Source: Takakia lepidozioides (Eukaryota > Streptophyta > Takakiopsida > Takakiales > Takakiaceae). From it: a DNA stretch of 64,000 bases. Below are positions 12,443-25,649 of the stretch, piece after piece. Under the pieces are notes generated by a model. It did no database searches. It saw only the letters and a list, made by a program, of their open reading frames with translations, and was not told where the DNA came from. The position numbers and the translations under genes are program-made. The stretch lies in NCBI GenBank assembly GCA_030704615.1, contig CM060733.1, positions 124,001 through 188,000 on the forward strand. The letters run 5' to 3'. Within the stretch, counting starts at the first letter, position 1. Each line of letters opens with the position of its first letter.

Positions 12443-13476
12443 TCAGCTGTAAATCATGAAGGATATCAGGATATTGTCATTGCAAATTGGGAGAAATCCT
12501 CTAGAAACCCTCATGAGAATCAGTATTAATAGGAGCTTGCTTTTGTGGAAACTTGGGATTTTAAAGTTGAAGTCTACTGATTACTACTTAACTGCCAGAT
12601 TTACAAGAGCAAGGTACAAGGCTTTATATGGCAGTTATCTTCTCCATCTGAGGACTAGGGATTTTAATCTTTGCAGTTTACAATGCGGGATAGGAGAAAG
12701 CAGCCAATTGAGAAGGCTATTGTAACGAGGAAATGAGAGAGTATAGCTGGCACTATAGCTAACCATCTTGGTAAGAAGACTACAACTGACAGAAGGAAAT
12801 ACCGAACTTAAACAGCAGGTCTCAAGTGGGGTGAAGGAGGGACACTGTTCATGATAGTCACGGTGTCAACTTTTACAGGAGTCTCATGGGGCCAATCTGT
12901 GGCTTGTGGTCGTTCTTCTCTGATAGTTGGTTGTGTACATGTCTTACATGTTACACAAAATTGTTGATGGACCGCAAGGGGTCAAGAGTCAAGAGTCGGT
13001 ATGTATCTGCCAATATTTCTTTTACTTGAAGCCTTTCTTGATCCTGACGAACCACACACAATCCAACTCATACCCCAACACCAAACATCCTCCACTGAAG
13101 GCTTGGGTAGAAACGAGATTCAGTGGCATGAAGACGTTTACTTTGATATTCATACACCCACACGGGTGGTTATACGGTGCTGTAGATGGCCCAGACATGC
13201 TTTCAATGGGAAGTATTCCACTATCAGAGTCCTCTGGCTCTCTTAGATGTTGCAATTTACAATAAAATTGGGAGACGGATGCTTTGAATGGCTGCATCTG
13301 CAGCTACCTCTTTTCAAGTCAAGGCTGGAGCTGGAGAGCATACAGTGTTCCCAAAGAACAGAGAAATGACGAAGCGCTTCTTGCTCATATATTGTAGGGG
13401 CTCAGCTGAACACCTGTTCATCTGCTAATCCCATTGCTTGTGCCTGTAAAGGGAAAGGGTAATCACTATGTTGTCT

Positions 13477-16400
13477 TCAGTTGTAGGTTATAGTGGTTGT
13501 GCTGCTGGCTCGGCTAGATGATATAGATGTTCCACCTGCAATGCCCATTGCCAAAAATGCTGGTCTGATTGGCACTTCAGGGAGTTCAGTTTCCTCCGAA
13601 AGCATAGCAACCACACGTATCATGTTGGGCCGTGATGCTGGTGCTTCTTCAGAACAGAGGAGGCCCACGTGGATGAGTATCAAAGCTTGGCGCTCGTCAC
13701 AAGTGTCCTTCAAGTTGGGGTCAATAAGCTCCAAAATTCGTTCATCTTCATATAGTTCCCATGCCTACATCGTACCATAAGCCCAAGCTTGAGAGGATTC
13801 ACTTGCTGCAGAGAAGAAGACCTAGGCCCCTCACAAAGATAGCACAGGACCCATCTCCAATAGATTAATGGAAAGTGACACACATTCAACACTTGGCTAA
13901 TCTGCAAAATCAACCAGAGGAAGGTCATAGAGATGTACCCAGGAGAGAAGATATTGCTGTTCTTTGGGAAGCTTGGGGTTCATGTTTGTTCTGCCACTCA
14001 CAATCTCCAAAGCAAGAATGCCAAAGCTGAAGACATCTGCTTTTGATGTGAGCTGGCCATGTAGTGCATACTCTGGAGCAATATAGCCCCTAGACAGGCA
14101 GGGAAAGGCCAAACATGAACAAATGAGTGACAGCAGCTTCATATAGTGGGTAAGGATACGAACTCACTAACCTACTCTTAGATCATAGCAAGATGAGGGT
14201 AGTTCATAAGATGGAAATGAGCTAAAAGCCTGTAATCAAACAACTGATACTGATGATTAAAAACACTCGAGTGTTTTTTTTAAAGCCTCCAGAGTAGCAC
14301 CCCCAAGAAGCCTGGTCTGGTCAATCAAGTTGGTAAAATTCTCACTTAGATTTTCTAACTGTATGTGTGCAAAGTATTCACAGACATGCTTTGATATCCT
14401 GCACAGGCATCTTACCTCTTTCCAGAAATACGGGTATGCACTTTAATCATATCAGTTTGGAAGAGCTTTGCCAGACCAAAATCAGCAATCTTGGGCTCAA
14501 GATTTTTGTCGAGTAGAATATTTGTTGCTTTAATGTCACGATGCACAAGGCGTGTCTGCGACTTAGCATGAAGATAGGCAAGACCCCGAGCAGTTCCAAG
14601 CACAATGTTGAACCGAGTTGGCCAATCCAACTTAATTCTCCTGAAAGGATCTGAGAGACCGGTGCCAGAAGTGTCATTAGCCCACAACAATTCAACCCTA
14701 TCACCTCAGGATTAGACTCTTTCCTCATGCAATTATGTTCCTTCCTGCTGCAGGTGTACTCCACGAAGCCTTGTGGACATTGCATAAGCAAAGATTGTCA
14801 ACAAAGTGTGACATACCCATCCTCAAATTGCCATCCATAGCCATTGTTGGTAACTGCAAGATACCATGAAATAGTAGTTGCTAGTGGGGGGGTATTGTTA
14901 CCAAATAAGGCTTGTGCAAGACTCTTGTTCTCCAGATATTCATACACGAGGAGACGATTGTTGCCGCTCAAAGAGCAGCCACGTAGTTTTACGAGGTTGC
15001 GATGCTGCACACTTGAGATTAGCTGAACCTCATTCAGAAATTCTTGAGCTCCATGCCGAGACTTTGAAGATAGTTGCTTTATTGCTACCTCACACCCATC
15101 TCGGAGGGTTCCCTAGATAAAAGTCCAGAATTTGAGAAGAACGTCAACACCACAATCTTTCTGTTGATAGAAGAGAACTAACAAAAAGAAGTTTGTGCTT
15201 TTACGACAAACCATATTCATTTCAGAAGGGCACTCATATCATGGGGTGCCAAGTGCACTGTAGGTGTGGGGCTTCTTCATGTGAGGGGGTTTTGAGAGAC
15301 AACTTGAGCCACTGAGGTCATTGGAGTGCACCTAAACGATGAGATAGTATGCAACACCTCGTATTAAAACCCGTGCACAGCCTGATGGAAACCTTAGTAA
15401 AAGGATCAACAATGCTTGGGCTTGTATGTCGAATTCTCCAAAATTGGACACATGTTGACATCAAGGGGTGCAGAAAATGAATGAAATGAACAAACCAAAT
15501 TGGGATGGATGTGCATGCCCTTGAATCCATGTACCTTATCAGAAGAGGCTCACATTAATCCCTTAACGACTAGCAACCTAACAAATCATACTTCCACACA
15601 TACTACCTGGTAGTCATACCTTGTACACTGCACCAAATGCACCTTCTCCAACTTTGTTATTCCGATGGAAATTTCTTGTTGCAGCCTTCAGATCATCGTA
15701 GGCTATGAGAATGCTTGGTTGTTGCTGGTGCAAGCCGAATAACTCTGACAAGCCATATAAACAAAATAAAATAATCAGGTAGACGTAAGAGCAGCTTCCA
15801 ATCCGGGGATCCTGAAGGAGGATAAGGGCAGATGCCGTGTGGATCAAATGAGTCCTGGCATGCACAAAATATCCCATAATACAAATCCCAGTTGAGGCCT
15901 GGCTTCAAACTTCACCTTGCATACAGGCGAGTAGCAGTTTTTCTGACTTGTTAAGTATGGTCTCTGGCTCAGAAGAATAGCCGATATACTGAACCCCCAT
16001 ACATTCACTGGCCGAACATTGTCAGCTTTCCGTGAACTGGGTAGATTCATAGAACAGAAATGAGAGTGTGTAAGCTTTAGGATAACAGATAGTCTGAGCT
16101 CTGTATTTAAGGTTATCCAGGTTTTTACGCCTGCAGGTAGGTGCCCAGTGACTATGCGATGCTAATCAAGTGTGCCATCCCATGGACACATTGTCACAGG
16201 GTTTGCTGCATGGTGCTTAGTGACAGTCAGTCAGGCTTAGGGCTACTTCATTGTCAGGCTAGAATTATCAGCAGGTTGGAATCCAAATATCATTTCAGAA
16301 AAGGAAGTAAGGAAGATTCACAGCCTGAAGGGCTATAAGCCCCACCTGCCCTTTGCACAATAAGTGATCAATACGATCAGCCCATAGCAATATGCATAGT

Positions 16401-19400
16401 GGTGCCTGATCATACTCAAGTCTAGGTGTGATAACTGATTGCAGAAATACAAGAGGAGCTATTTATTCAATTCATCGGACCTCATGATAGCCACATTTAT
16501 CAGCCGTTGTTGTCTGCTGTCTACTCTCTTGGGCGGCCACTTTGTCTCATCAAGTTCAGGTCTAGGTGTGATAATTCAAGCACTATTCATTCATTTGATC
16601 ACACCTGATGACAACCACGATTATCGGTTGCCCTTGTTGTCTTATTATATGTTGACCCAAGGGTGCTACGGTGGTATCGTAGTTAACCTTAATATGTACA
16701 AGGCATGTTTTCTGGGTTAACCTTATTTATGCAAGACAGTTTTTTCCAGATCCTTCAGTGTGAAGGGGGCCCAACATTTCATTTTGCAGGGCACTTTTGA
16801 CAATTGTCCTTATTTGAAGGGCATCAAAACTCACCATGGATTCTTGGGTTCTGGATTTGTTCCTCTCTCATGTTTTTTTCCATTTTGTCCCAGAAGCTCT
16901 ATGAGCTTTCTGCGGACGTTATAAAGCACCATTTCATTTCATTTCATTTCATGGATGCAAACTACACCTGAACTAAATCTATGACTGAGAAAGTGTAGTA
17001 CCTGATGCATGATCGTGAGAGGGAGGCTTCGGAGTCCTCTTCCGCTTCCAACAAGCCAGCAAGCATAGGATGCCAATAATTGCAACCACAGCTGCAACAA
17101 CAGCCGCAACAGCACCCAAAATCTTCGCAAGGGAACTATGATGATGGGAATCTTTCCTTCTTGCCACTGTCACATACACTCACCCCTCTCTAACATCAGT
17201 GGTATCATGATTCAGTTCATTCGCATCTACAAAGCAAAGCCAAGGCAACGATTCATACAGAGACACCCTTAGCATGCCTCCTCCCATACTGGAACACCAG
17301 AAAGAAGCCCACAACCAAACTATCCGTAAGCCAGCACAAGCCCCATTGCTTCCCAGGTTACCACAATACACCTATACACAGCAATTAATATGCAGAGCTA
17401 ATCCTACCATGAAATGATGATGGCGACCGTACTGTAGCAGACAAGAGCCCAAAAGGCTCAAACCCAGGCAGAGTGATGTTCTTGTTCTGTAATTGAGTTT
17501 GAATTGATGAAATCTGTGCAGTTTCCCAAAATTCTGATGATGGAGGTGGGAACAACAGGAGCTCAACCAGTATAAGAGTTTCACTCGAGTCTTTGAAAGT
17601 CGCCGTCTCAATCCATACTTGATCGGACTTCAATCTGAGTTGCAAAGCAAGTTGCCTTTGTAGGTGGCCGAATCCAGAGGCACTCAAACTGGAAGCTGGA
17701 GTCCATCCCATATACATATTGCAGATCATAGGATAGGAACAAATACAAGTTGCAGGATTAGCTGTCTGGTTCTGTTGACAGACGCCCTGGCACACCACTG
17801 GCTGTATCCAAGTAGATGGTCCAGCTATACCCATTGAGAAGCCACAGAGCTCGGGTACTGGGAACAGTTCATTGTCACACACCGGATTCCCTCCAAGACT
17901 GCATACATGACATCAATTACAACATGAGATTTGGGAACATCCTGCTCAGGTCTCTGATGTACAATATCCAGCCCTATGCTTGCAGCATCAACCCTCCTAG
18001 CACAGTATTTTCGGATGCTGTGTAAGGCAGGACGACTGAAAAGGGCTTTGCACTTCTAAGGCATTCATGCAAATTCCAACACTTATGTATCCTGTAAACA
18101 AGCATAAAAAACTGTGAAGGTTTTGCCAGTTTCAAGGTTCCAATTTTCCAAGTGCTGTTTCAAAACAGGTCTTCACCATCAGTATTTATACTGGACCCAC
18201 CAAGTAAAACCTAGTTGGGAAATTCAAATAATAAGGTCACCAGCAACCCATGAAAGTCAGCCCCTACACCACCTCATACCTGACATGGACCGATTTCAGA
18301 TAGCTAATCAGTGTGTTGAATATGGCTTCCGAGCCCTGGGCAATTTAGGCCCGAGTAAAGCGTAGGAAAGGAATCAAAGGTTCCATTTCGTTTTCTCTTA
18401 GGGAGGAATAACTGGGAACCCTTTGAAGATGTAGTAGTAGACAACCACAGCACACTAAAAGCACGCGCAAAGAAGATGGAACAGGAACTCACGTAGCATT
18501 GAGAACAGCACTGGGAAAATTGGTCGCCCCTGAGATGTTATTGTAATCCAGAGAAACTCGCACCTTTACAGATCGAGTGACATTGCCATACAGGGTTCCA
18601 TTGAAGTGGTTGAAGCTCAAATTTCTGCACATCCAAAGCAACTTTACCATCTCTGTCTGTAGTAAAATCATGAAAAACCTTGGATCAGAAAAAATGGGTT
18701 GGGAGGAGTAATACCAACACCGCACGACTATCAGCTGATCTAAAGAAATTCTACAACTTTCAACTACAAAGTGACATTACCAAAACTCCTGACAACTGTC
18801 TGAAGTATGCAACATGCAAAAAACTATATCAAGAGACAAATGGAGCCTCAAAAGAGCTAGTGTTCATTTCCCCTTCAACATCCGTACTGTAGGAAACTCC
18901 TTACAATTTGACAAGCCCTGGAAGATTGAGTAGAGAGACTGGAGGAGGTCCACTTAGAGAATTGTTACTGAGGTCCCTGCAGGCAAAATAGAAAAGAGCC
19001 GTGAGGGTTTCTCCAACCTGAGTCCACTATCCCTGCCATGCCTGCATGGGTTTCATGACAATTAAGCTGTAATGTTTCTCCACTCCCTGCTTTCGTGTCT
19101 TGCCATGTATCAATCTGGGTGAATCATAACATCCACCCATCTACAACAGGAGGTTCCTCCCGCAGCTGATAATAACTGTAAAGATAAGGTTTGGGGAGCT
19201 CTTATTGGAAGATCTAGGAAATGCTTAAGTGTGCCAGCCAATTTTATAGGTGGTGCACATGTCCATATTATTTACTGCTTCTGGCTCCTTACCGAGACTT
19301 GCAATCTAAACTTACACACAATGTGTCCCTAACTGATTTGAAGAAATCTGCGAAGCTGTTGTCTGCAAGAGATACCTTGGGCAAGTAAAGCTCTCATGAA

Positions 19401-21831
19401 TTAAGGAATCAAAATGTGTACTTGATAATTGTCAAGTCAAGGTTTTCACACAGCCTACTCAATGAGATATCTCGGGAGGTGAGTGCAGATAATGACATAC
19501 ATGAGTTTCACATTGGCTAGATTACTCATGTGTGCAGGGATCCCTCCAGAGAAGTTACAGTTCGACAGATCCCTGTAGAAACACGTAAACCCATGTCAAA
19601 GGCAACTCCAAAATTCCTTTTGTTGCTGTCTAAAAAAATTTAAATAGATTTTCTGCCATCCCAAGGTCACAATTACAAGGAAGAGTAGCATTACAGTGTT
19701 ACTGTTGGTATTATATCCTGTGCAAGAACTGTGTCCCCTCAGAGGTACTTACAATTCAACCAGACTGGCAAGGTTACCAATCTCCTCTGGTATCGGTCCT
19801 CCTAGATGTGGATTTCCTGATAAATCCCTGCAAAACGTCCACAAGACGGACACAACTCAACAGAGACAGGCATGCAGGCAACCAGCACAACTATGTGAAA
19901 GCCTGCCTACTCAAGCAGCAACACTGCCGAAATACTCTTTCCAGATTCCAGGATTGCCTATGTACAACATATCAGCATTCGAATGAAATTTAATGCGGAA
20001 GATCTTATTAAATGGATTACCCTTATCCCTCCAGGCACCCCATAGGAGCTCTGCATTGGTGCAGCACCAGCATCTCCACCTGTTGGCTCATCAGACTCTA
20101 AAACTACAAAGTGGACCTGAGATACTTTGCCCACCAGGTGAATAGTTCTCTCAATGCTTACTCTCAAAGGCGCTGCCTTGTACTGCTGAGGGTTCCAAAA
20201 ATTTATGCTACATGTTCATATTGCATGCAGAACTTGCACGAACACTAATTCCTCACCAGCCTAACATTCTGCAAACTCTCTACTCCAATGATCAATACCA
20301 TGTTTTATAAGTCCCAGGAGGCTTACAGAAATTGTAGGTTGACAAAGTTTCGAATTGCTGACGGCAGAGTTCCAACAATCCCAAAGTTGTTCAACCGCCT
20401 GCCATCAAGTTAAACACCAGGAGTAAATAATGACAGTGCTGAGGGTATCTTAATTCCTTTGAAATACATGCATTCTATTCACCTGTCCATCCCTATCTGA
20501 ACTTCAACGAATGAACCTACACATAAGATATTTTGGACTTGCAGTGAAGGGCACATCAGCTCTCACAGACCATCTTGCAAGGTGTACAAACATACATGTC
20601 TATACCAGAGCACCCACAGGGAGGAGAAATACGGCTGCTTTCTCAACTCGTAGTGGGAGTGTGAGAAAGTGTGCTTGTCTTCACCAGGTAGGCTCAACCC
20701 CCAACTGAGCAATCAATCAATGCCTTAACATCTACAAAGTAGTCAAAACCTCTGCAAACTGGAGTCCCAAAAACTTATCCGATATTGCAAGAAATTTCGC
20801 CTGTTCGTGCAATGTATTCAGGTATGACGAGCATACAAGGAGATAACAGAATCTCTGAAGCAAGAAACGCCATCCCAGTGTGAATCACATGGGTCTGTTG
20901 CGCTTGTCAATGACCAATTTCCTGCCAGCCCCTGTGGTGGTTTCCATGCTTGCATAAGCCCTTGCAAGCCAGCCACTGCAATCACCATGTGCCCTCATCA
21001 GCTGCCTTGAGTCTCAAACGCAAGTGATGGCCATGGTCACTCTCACCCTGCATCTTACAGTCGTCCACTTTACCATTGGCTTCACTACAAAGATACTGGA
21101 TACACCAAACCCCTCCTACAGCTTTCATGAACGTATTATTGGTGGATCAACCACAGGCTTCAGTGGAAATGTTTGTCCAACAGGTTACACCTCTTCTCTA
21201 GCTTCCTCCTCACTCCCTATGAATGTGCGTCAGCAGGTGCGTTACAGAAATATGATGTCTGGGGAAAGACAGCGGCAGCCTACGGTATAATTGGAGGTAA
21301 TATTACCAGCAAACTTCCACATTACACCTAGTAGGCTGTGATTTTACTTCAGCGTCAAGACTATTTTCAAAAGTCTACTTGAGTCAGACTGGCAGTGGTA
21401 CGCTCCTCTCAGTCATTGTGCAGGTCATGCAAAGGACGCCTCACTAGGCGGACACAAACCAGTTCAGTGACGTCGGAGAACTTTTCTATGATGGCCTAAC
21501 CACTCAGGGAATTCCATCCCATCAGCTACGAAGCAACCTCTCCCCTCAGCAGTGTCAAATAATCAATCCCTGGCAGTCGTATCAAGCTGCTCTCACTCCA
21601 CCCGCTCAGCTACAGATACAAAATGTAACAAACATGAGTAGACCATGGGAGACTACTACATGTCTCAGACATAGTGATGCACCATCCGGGTTTCTCAAGC
21701 CGTCTAGAGACAAAAGGGACTAGACCAATACCGTCCGATTGGAGCGTCCCCGCTGCAGCAGTTGGAAGTCGATGGAACAGGAAGAGAAGAGCAAGCCACC
21801 ACATCTGTACAAGCCTGGACTGCCAGGCCAT
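13477..21831 (-). CDS. LRR receptor-like protein kinase RLK1, 14 exons, complete
   Basis: Exons (minus order): 21831-21732, 20975-20837, 20398-20327, 19827-19753, 19572-19501, 18976-18905, 18624-18493, 17898-17408, 17166-17002, 15744-15620, 15112-14902, 14650-14416, 14089-13939, 13764-13477. They sum to 2328 nt (775 residues), all phases matching. Exon 1 is a signal peptide ([13 protein letters not shown]...). Exon 2 is the LRR N-cap (W...DPC..HWDGVSC). Exons 3-7 are LRRs, mostly one 72-nt exon per repeat in phase 2. Exon 8 is a Cys-rich ectodomain ([14 protein letters not shown]) resembling the post-LRR domain of LRR-VIII kinases such as HPCA1. The membrane segment is about residues 400-426. 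The kinase is complete: G-loop GEGAFG (472-477), VAIK Lys493, HRD 588-590, DFG 608-610, APEY. It is an RD kinase, predicted active at the plasma membrane; ligand unknown. Kinase wording ([28 protein letters not shown]) is nearer the LRR-VIII-2/CRPK1 type. Confidence 0.9.
16816..16952 (+). mobile_element. non-LTR retrotransposon 3' tail-like repeat, copy 1
   Basis: This segment runs antisense inside the RLK1 intron that follows the membrane exon. It ends in GCGGACGTTATAAAG followed by CACC and an ATTTC-type tandem tail (CATTTCATTTCATTTC). A sequence alike over about 115 bp lies at 31063-31175 within RLK2. A shared body ending in a short tandem tail is typical of truncated LINE or SINE 3' ends. 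No reverse transcriptase frame is nearby. Confidence 0.5.
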
Positions 21832-22260
21832 GGCCTCGCAGCTAAGCGTGCAGCTTCACAACACGAGTCCACCGCTCCACAACCCCCGCCTCCCCCGCTC
21901 CTCGCAGGAGCCCTTCCCCCTCCAGCTGCATAGCAGCAGCACACAGTATAGCAGCCCCCATCAATGCCGTCAAGCAGCCAGAATACGAAGGTGGCAGCAG
22001 CAGCAGCAGCAGCTGCTTGCGGTGCAGAGTTCGAGGGAGCGCAGCAGATCGGCGCAGGCAGGCCGGTGACGGCGCACCATGGAGGGCCCCCTCCTTGCGG
22101 CCCCACCACCCTCGGCCCCCTCTCTCCCACACTCCCTCCCTCCCTCCCTCCCTCAGATGGCCTCCTCTCTTCTTCACGCTCGTGTGGCACCATCGCGCTC
22201 TGCCGTAGGTTTGAATTATGCACTGCCTTTGCTCGTTGACCATCAACTTTTAGTCTCCAC
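21832..22260. promoter_or_regulatory. GC-rich 5' flank of RLK1
   Basis: Upstream of the RLK1 start on the minus strand the sequence turns pyrimidine/purine-skewed and GC-rich. It includes a (CAG)n run near 21994-22016 and a (CCCT)n run near 22133-22157. This is most likely the 5' leader and core promoter. Several overlapping open frames here on both strands are low-complexity by-products. No specific binding site is claimed. Confidence 0.45.
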
Positions 22261-22389
22261 TAGTTACGTACCAAAACTGAGGCATTGCCAAAACAAAACA
22301 ATTTCAGTTTCTGAATTTTCTAACTTGGCTTTGTTTTTCTCCGGGCTGCCCCACTGAGAGTGACATGAAATTTTGCGCACCCTGCAATT

Positions 22390-22960
22390 TGTTTAGGTGG
22401 CCCGTCAACAAGATGCAAAAGAAAAATAAAGATGCTCATGTGGCCAGACAAATCATATGGTTGTGGAATTGACTCGCTCTAACGCCTTTGACAAAATTGA
22501 AATCTGGCAACAGGGGAAAGTGTGGAGCTAAGGTCTTGTTGGCTCTCTTATACTCAGAGACTACTTACGCAACATGTTCAAGTCAAGGGAGAAAATGTGG
22601 TCTAAGAGCCTTACACCGTGTCAAGGCTCCGATTGGTGTGTTGTGCTGAGTCATGCCCCTTACTCTCACCTTCCTCTTATGTTTTTGCCAAAGCCAGAGC
22701 CCATCGCCGTCTTAGGCTTGTTTACAATGCAAAGGATGATGACAATGCCTTTGTAACAGGATCCAGGCTCCACATTGTCACGATTAAAGTGAAGGTTTTT
22801 ATTTTCAAATTGGGTAGGTAGTTCACGTGTTGACTTCAATTTGCAATAGGATGCTCTTATGGTGAGACAAATCATATGGTTGTAGAGTTGACTGGCTGCA
22901 TCACCTTTGAAAGAATTGATATTTGACAAGATGTGAAATCAGTGTTGTGCTAAGGTCTTG
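22390..22960 (+). repeat. ~100-bp direct repeat pair
   Basis: The segment 22441-22545 (containing AGACAAATCATATGGTTGT and GCTAAGGTCTTGTT) recurs with substitutions at about 22863-22965, some 420 bp apart. No frame is conserved between the copies. It looks like a local duplication or the two ends of a small decayed element. Confidence 0.6.
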
Positions 22961-22965
22961 TTTTG

Positions 22966-25000
22966 TTTTTATTTTATTTTATAATTAAAGAACGGGAAAC
23001 ACCTAGGAGCGACAGCTCCTTGGATCTTGTCGTCATTTTTTTTGAGACCTAACACATATAAAAAGTAAATTGTAGTATTCTTGAGTTTTCAGGTAGATCT
23101 ATATTTATAAGGTTCTTCAATTCCTTTGATTACTAGGCATGTAAGCCACAAAAGGAACCAACAACCAACAAAGGAGACTACTAAACAATATGGGAAGTAA
23201 GATTTTTGCTATTAATGAATTGAATGAAGAGTTGATGTGGCTATCTCCTCCATTTCTAGCTCTAACAAGGTGACTACCAAGTTATGCCGGGAAAAAATCA
23301 AAAGTAATCACACTATATTTTTTCAAGTCAAAATTTGACGGTTTTTCATCGAAAAATTACTAGCTCTTTGATTTTTTTTTTTTTTTTATAAGCAAATTCT
23401 GTTGTAATGCCTTCTGGGGACTGAGTGCTGCTATGTCTATCAACCACTCCCTGTAGGGTCTCTTAGCAAACTTCAATCCAAGACCACCTAAGTGTGCCCC
23501 CAGTTCCCTAACCATGTTGGAAGCTTGCTGGAAAGGTAAATTACATAACAGGATCTTGAATATCCCTAGGGTAACAAGTCAAATGGGGATATATGCTTAT
23601 CCTATGCTTACAAAAAGGTAGCCAAAAAAGAGCTGAGAAGATCTGCGCTACAATTAGAGGGATTTTTGAGAAACCAACAAACATAAAAAAAAAGAAAAAA
23701 GAAAAAAGAAAAAAATAATGGGAAGAATGACCTTTCACACAACCATATTCATCTATATTCCTGCCCCTGAAAAGTATACACATAACTGGGCTTTGTGTAG
23801 AGCCTAAAAAGTGCACCTAGGATTCATCATGTCAATTCCACTTGTACACAATGATCTCAGTTTTCAGAAGAACAAAGCCACCACCCCTCAAGTCACGGGG
23901 TTGTAGTTCACAATGCAACCCTTTCTCTTGTTCTCAGCTGTCAGTCTAGTATGAATCTTGTCATGTCCTCAACAGTCACTAATAGTCGCAGTACTCTGGA
24001 CTGATATATATCTTCCATAATCAACTCTCATCCTAACTGTTCGCAATACTCACTCTCATTCTTTGATAATCAGAAAACTCCCCAATAAGGTAGTCGACTG
24101 TGTGACAAAAAAATTCCAACAGCTTAACGGATAATTACGTGGTCCAGGCACATACTACACAGAAGCCTCATGGAGAAAATCTCCCTAGTCCACCAGCTGC
24201 AGTGGTCACTCTCTCACTCATTTGGATACCTCGGGCTTTTGAGTCTAATATATGATTTAGTACATGAATATGCTGATCCAATCCACATGTTTTGTCTCAA
24301 CAACTTCAAGAGTATATTTATGCAATCCCTGGCATAAGTACCTCTCACTTATAACAACTCTACGAGGTTACACCATTAGGTGCATTATCAAGTGTATTAT
24401 CTCGCATTACACCATTACTATTAGCACACCATCTCATAGAAATACATTTACTCAATGCGAAGGTAAAGACGTGTCTTTTCTTTAATGTCATGTTGCAAAG
24501 CAAGATGCATATGTATTGGTTGTTGTTAGTTGTAACTAGTAGTACAACGAATGTGGGATATTTATTTTCTGATCAACTCATTAGACGTCAACAAACGGAT
24601 GTATCACATCCATCCATATCTGTTTCACTTTTATCCCAATTTGCAAACCAAGAAAATTATATTAAGTTTGGGAGTAGCTAGAAGAACACTGAAAATGTTG
24701 TTCTGCACCAAACCAAATCACCATTGCAGATGATGAGGGTTAGGTGACACACTCACCCCACTAGTTCTATCCGAGCACATAGAAAATAACTATCAATTTT
24801 GGACATTATCGGATCCGACCTAATCAACTAGTTTGTCGTATAGAAAACCAATCGTGGATCTAAAGAATATTGAGAGGTGGACTCCAACATTATCTACCAC
24901 ATACATCTAAAGTTTACGAATGTGCGCAGACCCATTGATCTCCTGCAAGACAATGACTAACACATGGACATTTAACCAATGAGATGGTATACAATGAAGT
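22966..25000. other. gene-less AT-rich stretch
   Basis: No coding region is supported on either strand. The stretch holds A/T homopolymer tracts (for example 23370-23388 and 23683-23715) and short frames without family features. Nothing else was recognised. Confidence 0.6.
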
Positions 25001-25004
25001 AACC

Positions 25005-25600
25005 TCCATTTTGGCTGCTTGTTCCAAATGTGGGGACGAGATGTCCCATGCTGCCAAGATGTTTATGCTTTAAATTATTCTCCTTAGCTTGTTGGTCATG
25101 CAATTTACCCAGCTACAAATGATAAGTTCTCCGCCTACAAATTTGTGAATCAGGTTGGCCTAAAAACTGGCCATTTTCCTAGCCCTTATGGGTTTTGGGT
25201 GTCTATATATTATCATTGCATGGTGCAAAGCCCTCAGTCACTCATCTTCCATTGTCCCAAAAATCATGCCCAGGTGGCTTTGTCTAAGGACCCAAGTGCA
25301 TTTTTTTTTAACTCAACAATTCATAAAGATGAGTGGGACTGTGACACCTTGGTGGCGTTGCCATGATCTGTGAACAAGATGTAGTGTCATGAAATGTGAT
25401 GATCACAGGATATGCCCAACATGGAATGGAAGGCTTTCGAGACCATGAGCAAATGATGAGAAGATTGGTGAAGCCCAACTGCACCACATTCATTTGAGTT
25501 TGCACTAAGTTGTGTGCAAGTTTGGCAGCCCTAAGAAAGGTCAAACAAGTCCATGGTGAAATTGTGCCACCAAATCTACTCATATTTCTGAACATTGTCT
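25005..25600 (+). pseudogene. decayed PPR fragment
   Basis: Plus-strand translation gives recognisable PLS-type PPR pieces: ACSKCGDEMSHAAKMF near 25025-25070, then from 25384 NVMITGYAQHGMEG, later ASLAALRKVKQVHGEI near 25510-25560. The canonical VSWN of such motifs reads VS-stop-N (TGA at 25390-25392), and another TGA lies at 25495-25497. The fragment carries the same motif vocabulary as the two intact PPR genes at 34.6-42.7 kb but lies in the opposite orientation. It covers only a few repeats and has no DYW end. Confidence 0.75.
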
Positions 25601-25649
25601 TTTTTGAATATTGCCTTTGTGAACATATTATATGTTGAATGCGATAGGA

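Noticed and set aside
21964-22357. Proline/serine-rich plus-strand frames upstream of RLK1
   Set aside because: They translate CAG and CCCT simple repeats in the RLK1 leader; no independent support.
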